Numbered from the stretch's first letter, positions 16,375-25,544 are shown. The stretch is DNA of 44,011 nucleotides from Acidobacteriota bacterium (GCA_029557535.1 JAKQII010000379.1:1-44011); one strand, 5' to 3'. Notes: a model not told the origin generated them from the letters alone. A program made the numbers and translations.

Positions 16375-18780
16375 ATGAAATACTACTTTTTTGCTGTTTT
16401 TCTTATGTACCCGATGATAGTCGCCGTTTCAGCGCAGTCATCGGGCTCGCTGACCGGGACGATCATTCTCAACGGATCTCCGGCCGCCGGCGCGGTCGTC
16501 GAGATCAGCCCGGTGTCGGAGCCGCTGAGGAAGACGTCGACCACAACCGATTCCGAAGGACGTTATCGTTTCGATGGTCTGGCGCCGGGCGAATATCGAA
16601 TCTGGGCCGAAAAGCGCGAACCGTCGCCACGGCCCGGTTTGTCGGGTGCGGCGTTGGGCGGCGCATTCGGCAGTGCGATCATTAAAGGCGGAAAGACCCG
16701 CCGGGTTGATCTCACGTTAACAACCGCCGTTTACGTAAGCACGAATGTTGTCCGCGAATACGTCAACATCGCGGCTGACGAAACTCAGCCGGCGGAACAG
16801 GTCTCGAAAACGGTCAGCGAGATCGGGGCGCAGGAAATGCGCGACCGCGCGGACTTCAGCCTCGTCGAATCGCTGCGGTCGATTCCCGGATTCCGCGTTC
16901 AGCAGCTCGGCGGATTTGGCCGGACGGCGAGCGTCAAATCGCGCGGGCTCAGGAATCAGGACACCGCGGTCCTGATCGACGGCATCCGCTTTCGCGACGC
17001 ATCGGCGATCTCGGGCGACGCGACATCGTTCCTCGGAGATTTCACGCTGACGAACGTCAGCAAGATCGAGGTACTGCGCGGCGCCGGTTCATCGCTGTAC
17101 GGAACGAACGCGATCGGCGGCACGATCGATTTTCAAACACCTGAACCCCGTCAGGGTTGGCACGGCAACATATCGGGAGCTCTGGGCGGCCTTGGGCTCG
17201 CAAGATTTCGCGCCGGCGTTTCGAACTCATTTCTCGATGACCGCCTCGGTTTTAATATCGGCGGATCCCGTACCGTCTACTCGAAGGGAATCGACGGCGA
17301 CGATGACGCGGAGAATTCGAGTTTCCAGACGCGCGTCGAGGCGAAGCCGTTCCCGAAAGCGTCTATCTCGGGTCGGCTCTTCATTTCCGATGCGAAGGCA
17401 AAACTCAATAACAGTCCGGACACGTTCGGCACGCTCCCCGATCAGGCGGCGATCATTGATGCCCGTTCCGGCATCAACTTCATTCCCGACGCCGACGATC
17501 CCGACAGTCTGCAGCGGTCGAAGTTTTTCAGCGGACAGATCGTGCTGACGCAAACGATCGCCGAAGGGCTGGTCGCGCAAGCTTATTATTCGGGCGTGAC
17601 CACGTCGCGGCGCAATACAAACGGCCCGCTCGGCACCGGATTCCAGCCGTTCGGCGGTGATGAGACGTACCGCTTCGACGGCCGTATCGACACGTTCAGC
17701 GGGAAGATCAATTGGTCGTCCGGGAGCAATATGCTGACCGCGGGATACGAGCATGAACGTGAGAAACTGCAGAATAGGGGTGTCTTTGTTTCGCCGACGG
17801 ATAACTTTGCGACGACGGCGCGCCAGCGATCGAACACCCTCTTCGTGCGGGATCTCGTCGGCCTTTTTGAGGGCGCCCTGAATCTTTCTGGAGGATTCAG
17901 AGCGCAGTGGTTCAAGCTTGCCACGCCCGAATTCAGTTCATCAAACTATCCGAACCGCTTTGACGCCGTCACCAATCCGCCGACTTCGATGACGTTCGAC
18001 GGTTCTTCGGCCTACTACTTCTCGAAATCGAACACGACTATCAGGTCGCACGTCGGAAGTGGCTATCGCGTTCCATCGTTGTATGAAAGGTTCGGATCCT
18101 ATTTCTTTCTTGGAGCGTTCTTTGGGATCGGAAACCCGGATTTGAAGCCCGAAAAATCGTTCTCGGCCGACGCGGGTATCGATCAGGAGCTTGCGGGCAG
18201 GCGCTTGAAACTCACCGCCAATTACTTTTACAACGAGATCCGTGATGAGGTCACGTATCTTCCGACCGACGATCTCGGCGGTCCGTCGTACTTCAACGCG
18301 GACCGGCACTTTTCGCGCGGCGCCGAATTTGTCGCGCGGGCGAAACCGTTTCGCGATACGAACTTGTCGGTGTCGTACACATTCGTCAACAGCGACACGC
18401 GAACCTCGCGTCGATTGACCTTTATCCCTCCCGCGACGATAGTCAGCAACGACAGGCGGACTTTCGGCGTCCCGTCGCACCAGCTGACGATCGTCGTAAC
18501 GCAGCGATTCAAGGATTTCTGGGTCAATTTCGACTTTCTTGCAACCAGCGGATACTTGGCGCCTATATTCAGCAATTCGACGTTTTCGACCTATACGTAT
18601 CGCTTTGCAGGAAATCGTCGCGGAGACGTGACGGCGGGCTACACGTTCCGTCAGGTCAAGCAGCGATTCAGTCTGCGCCTTTTCGGAACGATCGAGAACA
18701 TGTTCGACAACGAGTATTACGAGAATGGATTCCGAACGGCGGGCGCGAACGCCCGGATCGGATTGAGCTTGGGGTTTTAG
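16375..18780 (+). CDS. btuB: TonB-dependent receptor, probable cobalamin receptor
   Basis: This is an 801-residue outer-membrane receptor. A signal peptide (residues 1-21, ending VSAQS) is followed by a carboxypeptidase-regulatory-like beta domain (about 25-110). The plug domain has ESLRSIPGFRVQQLGGFG, VLIDGIRFRDAS and IEVLRGAGSSLYGTNAIGG, and a 22-strand beta barrel fills the rest, ending in an aromatic-terminated strand (IGLSLGF). Placement right after btuFCD and the cobalamin riboswitch makes B12 the likely ligand; the protein alone would only be called a TonB-dependent receptor. The extra N-terminal domain is usual in Acidobacteriota and Bacteroidota. The ATG at 16375 opens the signal peptide, with GGAGTG just upstream. 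Confidence 0.85.
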   Translation: MKYYFFAVFLMYPMIVAVSAQSSGSLTGTIILNGSPAAGAVVEISPVSEPLRKTSTTTDSEGRYRFDGLAPGEYRIWAEKREPSPRPGLSGAALGGAFGSAIIKGGKTRRVDLTLTTAVYVSTNVVREYVNIAADETQPAEQVSKTVSEIGAQEMRDRADFSLVESLRSIPGFRVQQLGGFGRTASVKSRGLRNQDTAVLIDGIRFRDASAISGDATSFLGDFTLTNVSKIEVLRGAGSSLYGTNAIGGTIDFQTPEPRQGWHGNISGALGGLGLARFRAGVSNSFLDDRLGFNIGGSRTVYSKGIDGDDDAENSSFQTRVEAKPFPKASISGRLFISDAKAKLNNSPDTFGTLPDQAAIIDARSGINFIPDADDPDSLQRSKFFSGQIVLTQTIAEGLVAQAYYSGVTTSRRNTNGPLGTGFQPFGGDETYRFDGRIDTFSGKINWSSGSNMLTAGYEHEREKLQNRGVFVSPTDNFATTARQRSNTLFVRDLVGLFEGALNLSGGFRAQWFKLATPEFSSSNYPNRFDAVTNPPTSMTFDGSSAYYFSKSNTTIRSHVGSGYRVPSLYERFGSYFFLGAFFGIGNPDLKPEKSFSADAGIDQELAGRRLKLTANYFYNEIRDEVTYLPTDDLGGPSYFNADRHFSRGAEFVARAKPFRDTNLSVSYTFVNSDTRTSRRLTFIPPATIVSNDRRTFGVPSHQLTIVVTQRFKDFWVNFDFLATSGYLAPIFSNSTFSTYTYRFAGNRRGDVTAGYTFRQVKQRFSLRLFGTIENMFDNEYYENGFRTAGANARIGLSLGF

Positions 18781-18860
18781 CGGGTCGCATCCTTTGCGTC
18801 CCCCGCGGACTTTGCGTGTGGTCTTGTGTCCCACGCGGAGTTCGCAAAGTTCGCGAAGTT
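18781..18860. repeat. GCGTG...CACGC hairpin repeat, solo copy
   Basis: The element contains CTTTGCGTGTGG and CCCACGCGGAGTTCGCAAAG, and so shares its 3' arm CGCGGAGTTCGCAAAG with the copies at 31924-32190 and 43090-43520. It follows directly on the receptor stop codon and may end or protect that transcript. Confidence 0.75.
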
Positions 18861-18914
18861 GATCAACGAAACTCGCCGTAAAACGCAGCACGCCCGCGCC
18901 GCATCGAATGAACT

Positions 18915-19622
18915 ATGAAGTATCTGATCCTGATTCTTGCAATTTCGATGTCAGTCGCGGCGCAGACGAAGACCGTGACGAACTCGGACCTCGAGAAATT
19001 TCGCCAGGAACGTCTGAAGGCGGAGAAGGACTATCGCGAGAGCTACGCGAAACGGGGCCTTCCGTCTCCCGAGGAGATCGAGCGGATCAACGAACAGAAG
19101 CGGCGCGAATTGAGCGAACTCGCATCCGATCTTCGTCAGGAACGCCAGGCGTCGGAAAACGGAATACGCGAACGGTCGGAGCTGTTGCGATCGCAGATCG
19201 CCTCGATCGATTCGCAGATCGCATATCTGCGGGGAATCCGCCGGTCGAATTTCAGTCAGCCGCTCGCTTTCTGGAGCTTCGCCTATCAGGGTCTCGGTTA
19301 TCGCGGGCCGATCTACGGCAGAACGCGCGGCAACGTGCGGCCGCTTCCGCCGAATCTTCAAACCGTTACCGACATTTCGCGGATGTACCCGAACTCCAGG
19401 GACGTTTACAACCGCGCGACCGGCAACTATGCCTTTATGCGCCAACGGCCGCGGGGCGGATATTTCGGAAACGGCTACTTGTCGCCGGTGATCGCGACGG
19501 TCGGAAGTTACGACGAGGCCGGCTCGCAGATCATCTATCTCGAACAGGTCCGTGCGGGCCTTGCGGCGGAATGGCGGATCGTCGAAGAGGACGCGCGTCG
19601 CGCGGGAATTCGCCTTTACTGA
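18915..19622 (+). CDS. Secreted coiled-coil protein of unknown function
   Basis: The 235 residues start with a signal peptide (MKYLILILAISMSVAAQ). A highly charged helical region of about 90 residues (20-110), rich in Glu, Arg and Gln, probably forms a coiled coil. A Gly/Tyr/Arg-rich middle part (GYRGPIYGRTRG, RPRGGYFGNGY) and a second helix at the C terminus follow. No enzymatic motif is visible and I do not recognise a family. A role in the periplasm or on the envelope is inferred only from the signal peptide. The ATG at 18915 is preferred over 18908 because only the former opens the signal peptide. Its 3' end overlaps the convergent patatin gene by 7 bp. Confidence 0.75.
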   Translation: MKYLILILAISMSVAAQTKTVTNSDLEKFRQERLKAEKDYRESYAKRGLPSPEEIERINEQKRRELSELASDLRQERQASENGIRERSELLRSQIASIDSQIAYLRGIRRSNFSQPLAFWSFAYQGLGYRGPIYGRTRGNVRPLPPNLQTVTDISRMYPNSRDVYNRATGNYAFMRQRPRGGYFGNGYLSPVIATVGSYDEAGSQIIYLEQVRAGLAAEWRIVEEDARRAGIRLY

Positions 19623-20407
19623 TCTTCCACGAAAACCAGCTTCTTGATCTCGACGATTTTCTCAAGCGCCGCCTTTTCGCCAAGCTCGATGAATTCGTCC
19701 ATCTTCGCGATCTCGTCAGGTCGGAGATGCGCGATCGGCGGCGCTATGACTACATCGGCATGATAGTGCTGACTCTTGCCCGCGGTCCGCAGGAGCAGCA
19801 TCGCCGACTGAAACAGGACCCCCAGAAACGTCGAAGGCGAGTTAAAATAAGTGGCACCGCATGAGTTCACATCGACTGCGATAACGACCTCGGCACCAAG
19901 CCGTTTCACCTCTTTTGTCGGGACGAGCGCGACAACCCCGCCGTCGATGAGGTTCTGGCCCTCATACTCGACGGGAACAAAAACTCCGGGAATCGCGCAG
20001 CTTGCCCGGATCGCCGGGATCAGATCACCGTGATCCCTAAAAACGACCTTGCGTCCGGTTTCCAGCGAACAAGCGACCACCGCCAGAGGAATCGGAAGTT
20101 CCTCAAAATTCCTAAACGGCAGGCTTTCGGCCAGAATGTCACCCATCGGCGCGTTTGAAAGCAAGCCTTTGACCGAATAGGGAATACCCGAAACCTTGTA
20201 CCAACTCAGCTTCTTTCCGATCGTGATTATGTCTTCGGTCGAAAGTCCGCTCGCCAACGCCGCACCGACTATCGATCCGGCGCTGGTTCCGGCGATGAAG
20301 TCGATCGGAATCCCGTGAGCCGTCAATGCCCGGACGACCCCCAAATGGGCAAAGCCGCGCGCAGCGCCGCCGGACAATGCAAGACCTACTTTTTTCCGCT
20401 TCGTCAC
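19616..20407 (-). CDS. Patatin-like phospholipase, RssA/YchK type
   Basis: This is a 263-residue cytoplasmic lipid acyl hydrolase of the bacterial patatin family. The oxyanion motif GGAARG lies at residues 14-19, the nucleophile elbow GTSAG at about 40-44, and the catalytic Asp in IDGGVVAL at about 172. Patatins use a Ser-Asp dyad to cleave acyl chains from phospholipids; the true substrate here is unknown. Translation starts at GTG 20407 (MTKRKKVGLALSGG), which puts the first motif at its usual distance from the N terminus. It is convergent with, and overlaps by 7 bp, the secreted coiled-coil gene. Confidence 0.9.
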   Translation of the reverse strand: MTKRKKVGLALSGGAARGFAHLGVVRALTAHGIPIDFIAGTSAGSIVGAALASGLSTEDIITIGKKLSWYKVSGIPYSVKGLLSNAPMGDILAESLPFRNFEELPIPLAVVACSLETGRKVVFRDHGDLIPAIRASCAIPGVFVPVEYEGQNLIDGGVVALVPTKEVKRLGAEVVIAVDVNSCGATYFNSPSTFLGVLFQSAMLLLRTAGKSQHYHADVVIAPPIAHLRPDEIAKMDEFIELGEKAALEKIVEIKKLVFVEDQ

Positions 20408-20507
20408 AATCTTAAATCACGCTTTTGGACTAAAATGTACTTGGAACCGTTATCGGTTGAGCCGATTGATTTTACCCCGTGGTTGTGAAAAACTTAAGCC
20501 TCTTTAA

Positions 20508-21887
20508 ATGACACCCCAGGAAACCCTCCAGTATCCGAGACATCTGACGACCGCTGACATAGCCGCGGGCGAAGCCGTCTGTCCCGTCTGCTCACGGGAG
20601 ACACCGGACGAATATGTCCCGCTCGTCGCGCTTGGTGACGAGCTCGCGCAATTGATCCGCGCAAATGCTCCCGATTCCAAACGGTTTGAGGCAGTTTGCG
20701 CGCGGTGCGTCAGCCTTTTCGATCGCGCGAAGAATCAGATTCTGACCGACGCCGCGCTCCAGAAGGACGGTTCACGCGTGCTCTCGACCCCGCTTCGCCT
20801 TGACGCCGACGAACGGTTTACCGGCCGCGGGGTCACGATCTGCTTTCTCGATTCCGGCTTCTTCCCGCACGTTGATCTCACGACTCCGAACAATCGCATC
20901 GTCGGATACCGGAACATGATGCAGCGGGATGGCGATCTTGCCTCGCTTTTTAAGCCCGATGTGGCGAGTTGGCACGGCATGATGACAAGCGTCGTCGCGG
21001 CCGGCAACGGGTCGCTCTCGAATGGTTTCTACCGCGGCATTGCGCCCGAATCCGACGTCGTCCTCGTAAAGCTTGCGCGGACCGGCCGGATCACGGAACA
21101 GAACATCGAGGACGGACTCGAATGGGTACTTTCAAATCGGTCAAAATACAACATCAGGATCGTCAACATTTCGGCTGGCGGTGATTTTGAGCAAAGTTAC
21201 CTTCACGATTCGCTGTCACAGGCAGTCGAGGAATGCGCGGCGCAGGGACTGGTCGTCGTCTGTGCGGTCGGCAATGCGGGACACTTGCCGAATCATCCGG
21301 TTTTTCCGCCGGCGTCGGCGCCGTCGTGCATTGCCGTCGGCGGGCTCGATGACAACAACTCGCTAAACCGTGCGAAACGCGGAATGTACCGCTCGAGTTA
21401 CGGTCCGACGCTTGACGGACTGCAAAAGCCGGAGATCATCGCGCCTTCGATCTGGGTGCCCGCGCCGATCCTTCCGAACACGCCGACCGCGCAGCAGGCG
21501 GAGCTTCTTGAGAGACTGGATCAGGCTGACGACGCGGATCTTCACCAGATCATCCGCGAAAATCCGACGATCGACGCCGAGCTCGATGCCGCGCTCGACC
21601 GCCCGGTACACTCGATCCGGCAGATCGTTGCGCTCAAGCGTCGTCGTGAGAGCGTTATCACCGCCCACTACAAATACGTCGACGGAACTTCGTTCGCGTC
21701 ACCGATTGTCTCGAGCGTGATCGCGCAGATGCTCGAGGCGAACCCCGAACTCACTCCGCAGCAGGTCAAACGCATTTTGATCTCGACCGCCGAACGCCTT
21801 CCGCACTACGAAGTCGACCGACAGGGATGGGGTGTGATCGATCCGCGCAGCGCAGTCGAAAAGGCGCTCAGCATGCGCGGCCAATAA
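20508..21887 (+). CDS. Intracellular S8 subtilase with CxxC head
   Basis: This is a 459-residue serine protease of the subtilisin family. The triad is D115 (CFLDSGFFPHVD), H156 (WHGMMTSVVAAGNG) and S395 (DGTSFASP), with the oxyanion Asn at N256 (VGNAGH). No signal peptide or inhibitor propeptide precedes it. Instead residues 20-70 carry two cysteine pairs, CPVC (25-28) and CARC (64-67), arranged like a zinc ribbon or rubredoxin knuckle. A helical insert of about 65 residues (roughly 321-385, DQADDADLHQIIREN and following) lies between the oxyanion site and the serine. This suggests a cytoplasmic protease with a metal-binding or adaptor module. The gene appears monocistronic. Confidence 0.88.
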   Translation: MTPQETLQYPRHLTTADIAAGEAVCPVCSRETPDEYVPLVALGDELAQLIRANAPDSKRFEAVCARCVSLFDRAKNQILTDAALQKDGSRVLSTPLRLDADERFTGRGVTICFLDSGFFPHVDLTTPNNRIVGYRNMMQRDGDLASLFKPDVASWHGMMTSVVAAGNGSLSNGFYRGIAPESDVVLVKLARTGRITEQNIEDGLEWVLSNRSKYNIRIVNISAGGDFEQSYLHDSLSQAVEECAAQGLVVVCAVGNAGHLPNHPVFPPASAPSCIAVGGLDDNNSLNRAKRGMYRSSYGPTLDGLQKPEIIAPSIWVPAPILPNTPTAQQAELLERLDQADDADLHQIIRENPTIDAELDAALDRPVHSIRQIVALKRRRESVITAHYKYVDGTSFASPIVSSVIAQMLEANPELTPQQVKRILISTAERLPHYEVDRQGWGVIDPRSAVEKALSMRGQ

Positions 21888-22004
21888 TGCTCAGCCGCGG
21901 ATCGCGCGATGTCGTGGATATGATCGGAAAGTCGGCACATGATCCGACTTATGCCTTCCAAGGCAGACGAGGAGCGGCAAGCGCATCAACTGGTTTTGAG
22001 GATC

Positions 22005-22044
22005 GATCAGCGTTATCCGCGCAATCCGCGGTCAGCGCTTGATC
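22005..22044. repeat. ATCCGCG-type imperfect palindrome
   Basis: GATCAGCG (22005-22012) faces CGCTTGATC (22036-22044) around TTATCCGCGCAATCCGCGG. It is related to the ATCCGCG units at 8455-8602 and lies just before the terminator between convergent genes. Confidence 0.5.
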
Positions 22045-22050
22045 CGGGAT

Positions 22051-22077
22051 AAAAAAGGCCGCTTGCGGCGACCTTTT
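22051..22077. terminator. Bidirectional terminator
   Basis: AAAAAAGGCCGC and GCGGCGACCTTTT form a hairpin flanked by A and T runs, so it can terminate transcripts from both the protease gene (plus) and the zinc-ribbon gene (minus) whose stops lie on either side. Confidence 0.7.
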
Positions 22078-22088
22078 CAACCAAGACA

Positions 22089-22862
22089 TCATCGGTGATT
22101 CGTATTCGACGTCGGGCGCACGGTGGGCGTGACGTTTGCGGGTCGTCCCGGCGGCGCGGATACCGCAGTTGGAGTCGGGCGCGGAGTACCCAACGTCGTA
22201 TTGGCCGGAACTTCGAGATTCGAGTTGACAGTCGGCGAAACGCTGGGCGACGGGCTCGGACTCAACTTCGGCGTCGGCGAGGGCGACCGATTCGCATTGA
22301 CGTTTGTGTTCAGATTCAAACCAAAATTGCCGTTGAACGTTATGTTTGAATTGACGTTGTAATTGAAATTGCCGACGTTCAGGTTCGTATTCAGGTCCAC
22401 GTTCATGTTCGGCGGGTTCGTATTGACGTTCATGTTAGTGTTCGACGAATCGTCCTCATTCTGAAGGAAATAGAACAACAAAAGTCCGAAAGCAAGAACG
22501 GCGACGGTACCGACGATGGTCAGGACAACGACCTTTGCGGTATTCGGCCTCGACGGCTGCGATTGATAAGGCGGGATGGTTCTCGCCCTGACTCGTTGTT
22601 CTTGCTTGTCTTCGGTCGTCGAAATCACGATCCGCGGCGCTTCGCTCCGATCGATTTCGGGCTCCGGCGGCGCCTTCGGGGCTTCCGGACGCTCCATGCG
22701 GATTATTGTCTCCTCACCAAAATCGACTTCCTCCGTCGTTCCGACCTTCTCCGAATCGACAAAATTCGGTTGGTCCTCATCAATCAACGGCGTGCCGTCC
22801 TTCGTACAGAATCGCAGTATTTCTTCGTCGTAGCGGGTCTCGCAGATTGGGCAGAATTTCAT
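22089..22862 (-). CDS. Zinc-ribbon membrane protein with Asn-rich tail
   Basis: The 257 residues start with a CPIC...FCTKDGTPL zinc-ribbon-like knuckle (C4, C7, C19), a head common on acidobacterial membrane proteins. A disordered acidic and proline-rich cytoplasmic part (30-108) is followed by one membrane helix at about 110-134 (VVVLTIVGTVAVLAFGLLLF). The outer part is low-complexity: about 60 residues dominated by Asn (NMNVNTN, NLNTNVNAN), then Ser-Pro and Thr-Pro repeats. The topology suggests an envelope-anchored sensor or scaffold, but no enzymatic function is visible. I use ATG 22862, which starts at the zinc knuckle; a longer frame from 22910 adds 16 unconserved-looking residues. Confidence 0.75.
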   Translation of the reverse strand: MKFCPICETRYDEEILRFCTKDGTPLIDEDQPNFVDSEKVGTTEEVDFGEETIIRMERPEAPKAPPEPEIDRSEAPRIVISTTEDKQEQRVRARTIPPYQSQPSRPNTAKVVVLTIVGTVAVLAFGLLLFYFLQNEDDSSNTNMNVNTNPPNMNVDLNTNLNVGNFNYNVNSNITFNGNFGLNLNTNVNANRSPSPTPKLSPSPSPSVSPTVNSNLEVPANTTLGTPRPTPTAVSAPPGRPANVTPTVRPTSNTNHR

Positions 22863-22946
22863 ATGCTTATGGACGTCAGGCCGAGGTCCGGAGATTTCCG
22901 AACAAATCATAGCACAGCTTGACTTTACGGGAAATTAGCACGCGTT

Positions 22947-23849
22947 TCAAAGGAGCCCGATCGCCTGAAGATCCGTGATCGGCTCGATGAACGAGCAACT
23001 GCCAAATGAGCCGATATAACGCCCCCGGATCAGCTCAAGCTGCTCCGTGCTCAAATAGTAATCGCCGTGCCAGGCAACGCCTTCGTCCGTGAAATCGAAG
23101 CTCTCTTCGAATTCATCCTCAAGTATCTCTTCGAGGATCGTTGTCTGATAGCCGGTATACGCGAATCCGGTTGCGAGGAACAGATTCAGAAATCCGTTCA
23201 TTGTTCCGCTCGGCGCGTTGGCTTCATACGTCAGCGGTTTGAAGCAGCGGAGCGGATGATGAAGACCGGCCGTCGCCTTGAACGGCACGTTCGCCGCCAG
23301 ACACACCCGTATGAACTGGATGATCGTCCGCACCGGCGGAAACTCGCCTGCTGTAATGCCTCCGGTCCTGATCTTCGCACGCTGACCGTGCACGGCGAGT
23401 GCCGTCACGAGATCCGCCAATCGGCTGTCCGTCGGAATCTCAAAATAGGCGGTCAGAAAGTCCGGAAGCGCGGCGGTGGTATTTTGGATCTTTGACTCGG
23501 TGACGGCCCTTACTTCGAGCGTGTCGCAGATCGCGTGCGGGGAGTTTTTGACGTTGAAGTCTTCGATCTGCCGAATCGTCTGAACTATGTCCTCGCCAGC
23601 GAGGATGCTCAGGCGCCACGGATCGTATGTCTCACGTGAAATAAAGTCGCGGGCGCACTCCAGGAATTCGTCTATTCGTGCAACGGGAAGTACGAATCTG
23701 CCAAGCATCCAGCGGTAGTTGCTGGCTCGGTATGTCGCGTAGTTCAGCACGGCTTCCTGCATTGCGACCTGCGAGGGCGGAAAGAGCCCGGCATAGTCAA
23801 TTGCGTCGGAGAGCAATGCACGAACCGATTCTTTGGGGCTTTCAACCAT
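22947..23849 (-). CDS. Uncharacterised protein beside tyrosine catabolism genes
   Basis: This is a 300-residue soluble protein without signal peptide. Recognisable blocks are DAIDYAGLFPPS (about 14-25), RWMLGRFVLPVARIDE (about 45-60), AKIRTGG (about 186), PFKATAGLHHPLR (about 215) and a terminal SFGSCSF. The alternating strand-helix pattern with lysines at strand ends (KIRTGG, FKATAGLHHP) suggests a TIM-barrel-like enzyme, but this is inference. I recall similar conserved hypothetical proteins in several phyla without a function. It is the fifth gene in the phhA-hpd-hmgA direction, so a role in aromatic amino acid breakdown is possible. ATG 23849 is chosen over the in-frame 23933 start, since the extra 28 residues have no protein-like pattern. 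Confidence 0.65.
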   Translation of the reverse strand: MVESPKESVRALLSDAIDYAGLFPPSQVAMQEAVLNYATYRASNYRWMLGRFVLPVARIDEFLECARDFISRETYDPWRLSILAGEDIVQTIRQIEDFNVKNSPHAICDTLEVRAVTESKIQNTTAALPDFLTAYFEIPTDSRLADLVTALAVHGQRAKIRTGGITAGEFPPVRTIIQFIRVCLAANVPFKATAGLHHPLRCFKPLTYEANAPSGTMNGFLNLFLATGFAYTGYQTTILEEILEDEFEESFDFTDEGVAWHGDYYLSTEQLELIRGRYIGSFGSCSFIEPITDLQAIGLL

Positions 23850-24075
23850 GGGGCAATTACAGTGGAAAATGCGTTTATATCTTAGTTCGTTTCTGATTCC
23901 TTGCCAATAGTCAGACTCATAATCAGTCGCCAAGTCTCCAATCTCCTTTTGTCGGCCCGGATGCGGTCAAAGATACTCCGGTGACCGCTGACCGGGTAAT
24001 GCCAACCTTCTGATCGCCCGTTGTGTAAATGGTCGAGTAACCATCCGGTCCGCGAGCAACTTCAGCCTTCGACTT

Positions 24076-24237
24076 TTAGATATCGATGCATCGGACATCT
24101 CCGGGCTGATCGCCTTTTCCGTTCACCGTCGACTTCTCCTTCAAAAACGGCAGAAGTTCGACGTTGCCGCATGAAGAAAAGACCGCACCCGGAAGTGCGA
24201 TCAGCAGTGCCAGAACGAATATCGTCATTTTGCGCAT
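24076..24237 (-). CDS. 53-residue lipoprotein-like peptide coupled to hmgA
   Basis: The frame starts with ATG two bases after the hmgA stop codon, with AGGG a few bases upstream inside hmgA, so it should be translated with hmgA. It opens with MRKMTIFVLALLIALPGAVF followed by SSC, a near-consensus lipobox with Cys23, and leaves only about 30 polar residues (including ELLPFLKEKSTVNGKGD). This would be a tiny membrane-anchored lipoprotein or a secreted peptide. I know no family for it, and its tight spacing is the main support. Confidence 0.5.
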   Translation of the reverse strand: MRKMTIFVLALLIALPGAVFSSCGNVELLPFLKEKSTVNGKGDQPGDVRCIDI

Positions 24238-24239
24238 CG

Positions 24240-25544
24240 TCAAACCCTGAAGTTCTTCTTCAGACCTTGCCAGCACTCGTAATAGTCAGCCTGAAGCAGA
24301 CCGCCTTCGATCGCATAGCGCGTCGGCCGGATCAAATAGCGCGACTCGAACATAAAGGCCATCGTGCCGGCGAGTTTTTGCGGCGAAAGATCGTGGTTCG
24401 AGGCCTTCTCGAACGCGTCGACGTCCGGACCGTGGGCAGACATACAGTTGTGCAAAGATCCGCCGCCGGGGACGAACCCTTCTTCCTTCGCATCGTACTG
24501 GCCGTAGCAAAGTCCCATGTATTCCGACATATAGTTGCGGTGATACCAGGGCGGGCGGAAGGTGTTCTCGGCCACGAGCCAGCGGTCGGGGAAGATCGCG
24601 AAGTCGCAGTTCGCGACTCCCGGTTCGCCCGACGGCGAGGTTAGAACGGTGAAGATCGACGGATCGGGATGATCGTACGAGATAGAACCGATCGTGTTGA
24701 ATCGGCGAAGATCGTATTTGTAAGGCGCAAAGTTGCCGTGCCAGCCAACGACATCCAGAGGTGAATTCCCGATGTGGCATTTCCAGAGATTCCCGGCGAA
24801 TTTTGCGACCAGTTCGAAGTTGCCCTCGCGGTCTTCGTACCACGCCACCGGAGTTTCGAAATCGCGCGGATTGGCGAGGCCGTTGGCGCCGATCGGCCCG
24901 AGGTCGGGAAGTCTGAACTGCGCGCCGTAATTTTCGCAGATGTAGCCGCGCGCCGCGCCGTCGGGCAGTTCGACGCGGAACTTCAGTCCGCGCGGTATAA
25001 CCGCGATCTCGCCGGACCCGATCTCAAGAACACCGAGTTCCGTCAGAAACCGAACGCGGTTCATCTCAGCCACGACGAGCATTTCGCCGTCCGCGTTATA
25101 GAAGAACCGGTCGGTCATCGACGCGTTGCACGAATAGACGTGAATCCCGATTCCCGCCTGCGAGAAGAGGTCGCCATTGCCGGCGATCGAGACTATCCCG
25201 TCAACGAAATCTGTTTCGGCCTCCGGAATCGGAACCGGATCCCAGCGAAGCTGGTTCGGCGTCACGTTCTCGGTGTCAAACTTGCTGATCCAGTCGCCGT
25301 TGTCGACGCGTTCGAACGGCCGGTGAAGCACCGACGGCCGGATCCGGTATTCCCAGGTCCGTTTGTTCCACGCACGCGGAACGGTAAACGCCGTTCCCGA
25401 GAATTGCTCGGCGTAAAGTCCGAGCGGTGCCTTTTGCGGCGAGTTCTGCCCGATCGGAAGCGCGCCCCTGACGGCTTCGGTCGCAAATTCGTTCCCGAAT
25501 CCGGATTGATATTCAATTATCGCTTCGCTTGCTTTTGGATTCAT
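24240..25544 (-). CDS. hmgA: Homogentisate 1,2-dioxygenase
   Basis: HmgA opens the ring of homogentisate with O2 and Fe(II) to give maleylacetoacetate, the central step of tyrosine breakdown. The 434-residue length fits the family. The N terminus [13 protein letters not shown] is diagnostic. The C-terminal half carries the iron-site segments [13 protein letters not shown] (His and Glu ligands), [19 protein letters not shown] and the final histidine region before [11 protein letters not shown] use ATG 25544 (MNPKASEAI); the frame stays open to 25619 and another ATG lies at 25565, but the added residues look unconserved. It lies downstream of hpd with a 119-bp repeat-containing gap and upstream of a coupled small lipoprotein frame. 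Confidence 0.96.
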   Translation of the reverse strand: MNPKASEAIIEYQSGFGNEFATEAVRGALPIGQNSPQKAPLGLYAEQFSGTAFTVPRAWNKRTWEYRIRPSVLHRPFERVDNGDWISKFDTENVTPNQLRWDPVPIPEAETDFVDGIVSIAGNGDLFSQAGIGIHVYSCNASMTDRFFYNADGEMLVVAEMNRVRFLTELGVLEIGSGEIAVIPRGLKFRVELPDGAARGYICENYGAQFRLPDLGPIGANGLANPRDFETPVAWYEDREGNFELVAKFAGNLWKCHIGNSPLDVVGWHGNFAPYKYDLRRFNTIGSISYDHPDPSIFTVLTSPSGEPGVANCDFAIFPDRWLVAENTFRPPWYHRNYMSEYMGLCYGQYDAKEEGFVPGGGSLHNCMSAHGPDVDAFEKASNHDLSPQKLAGTMAFMFESRYLIRPTRYAIEGGLLQADYYECWQGLKKNFRV

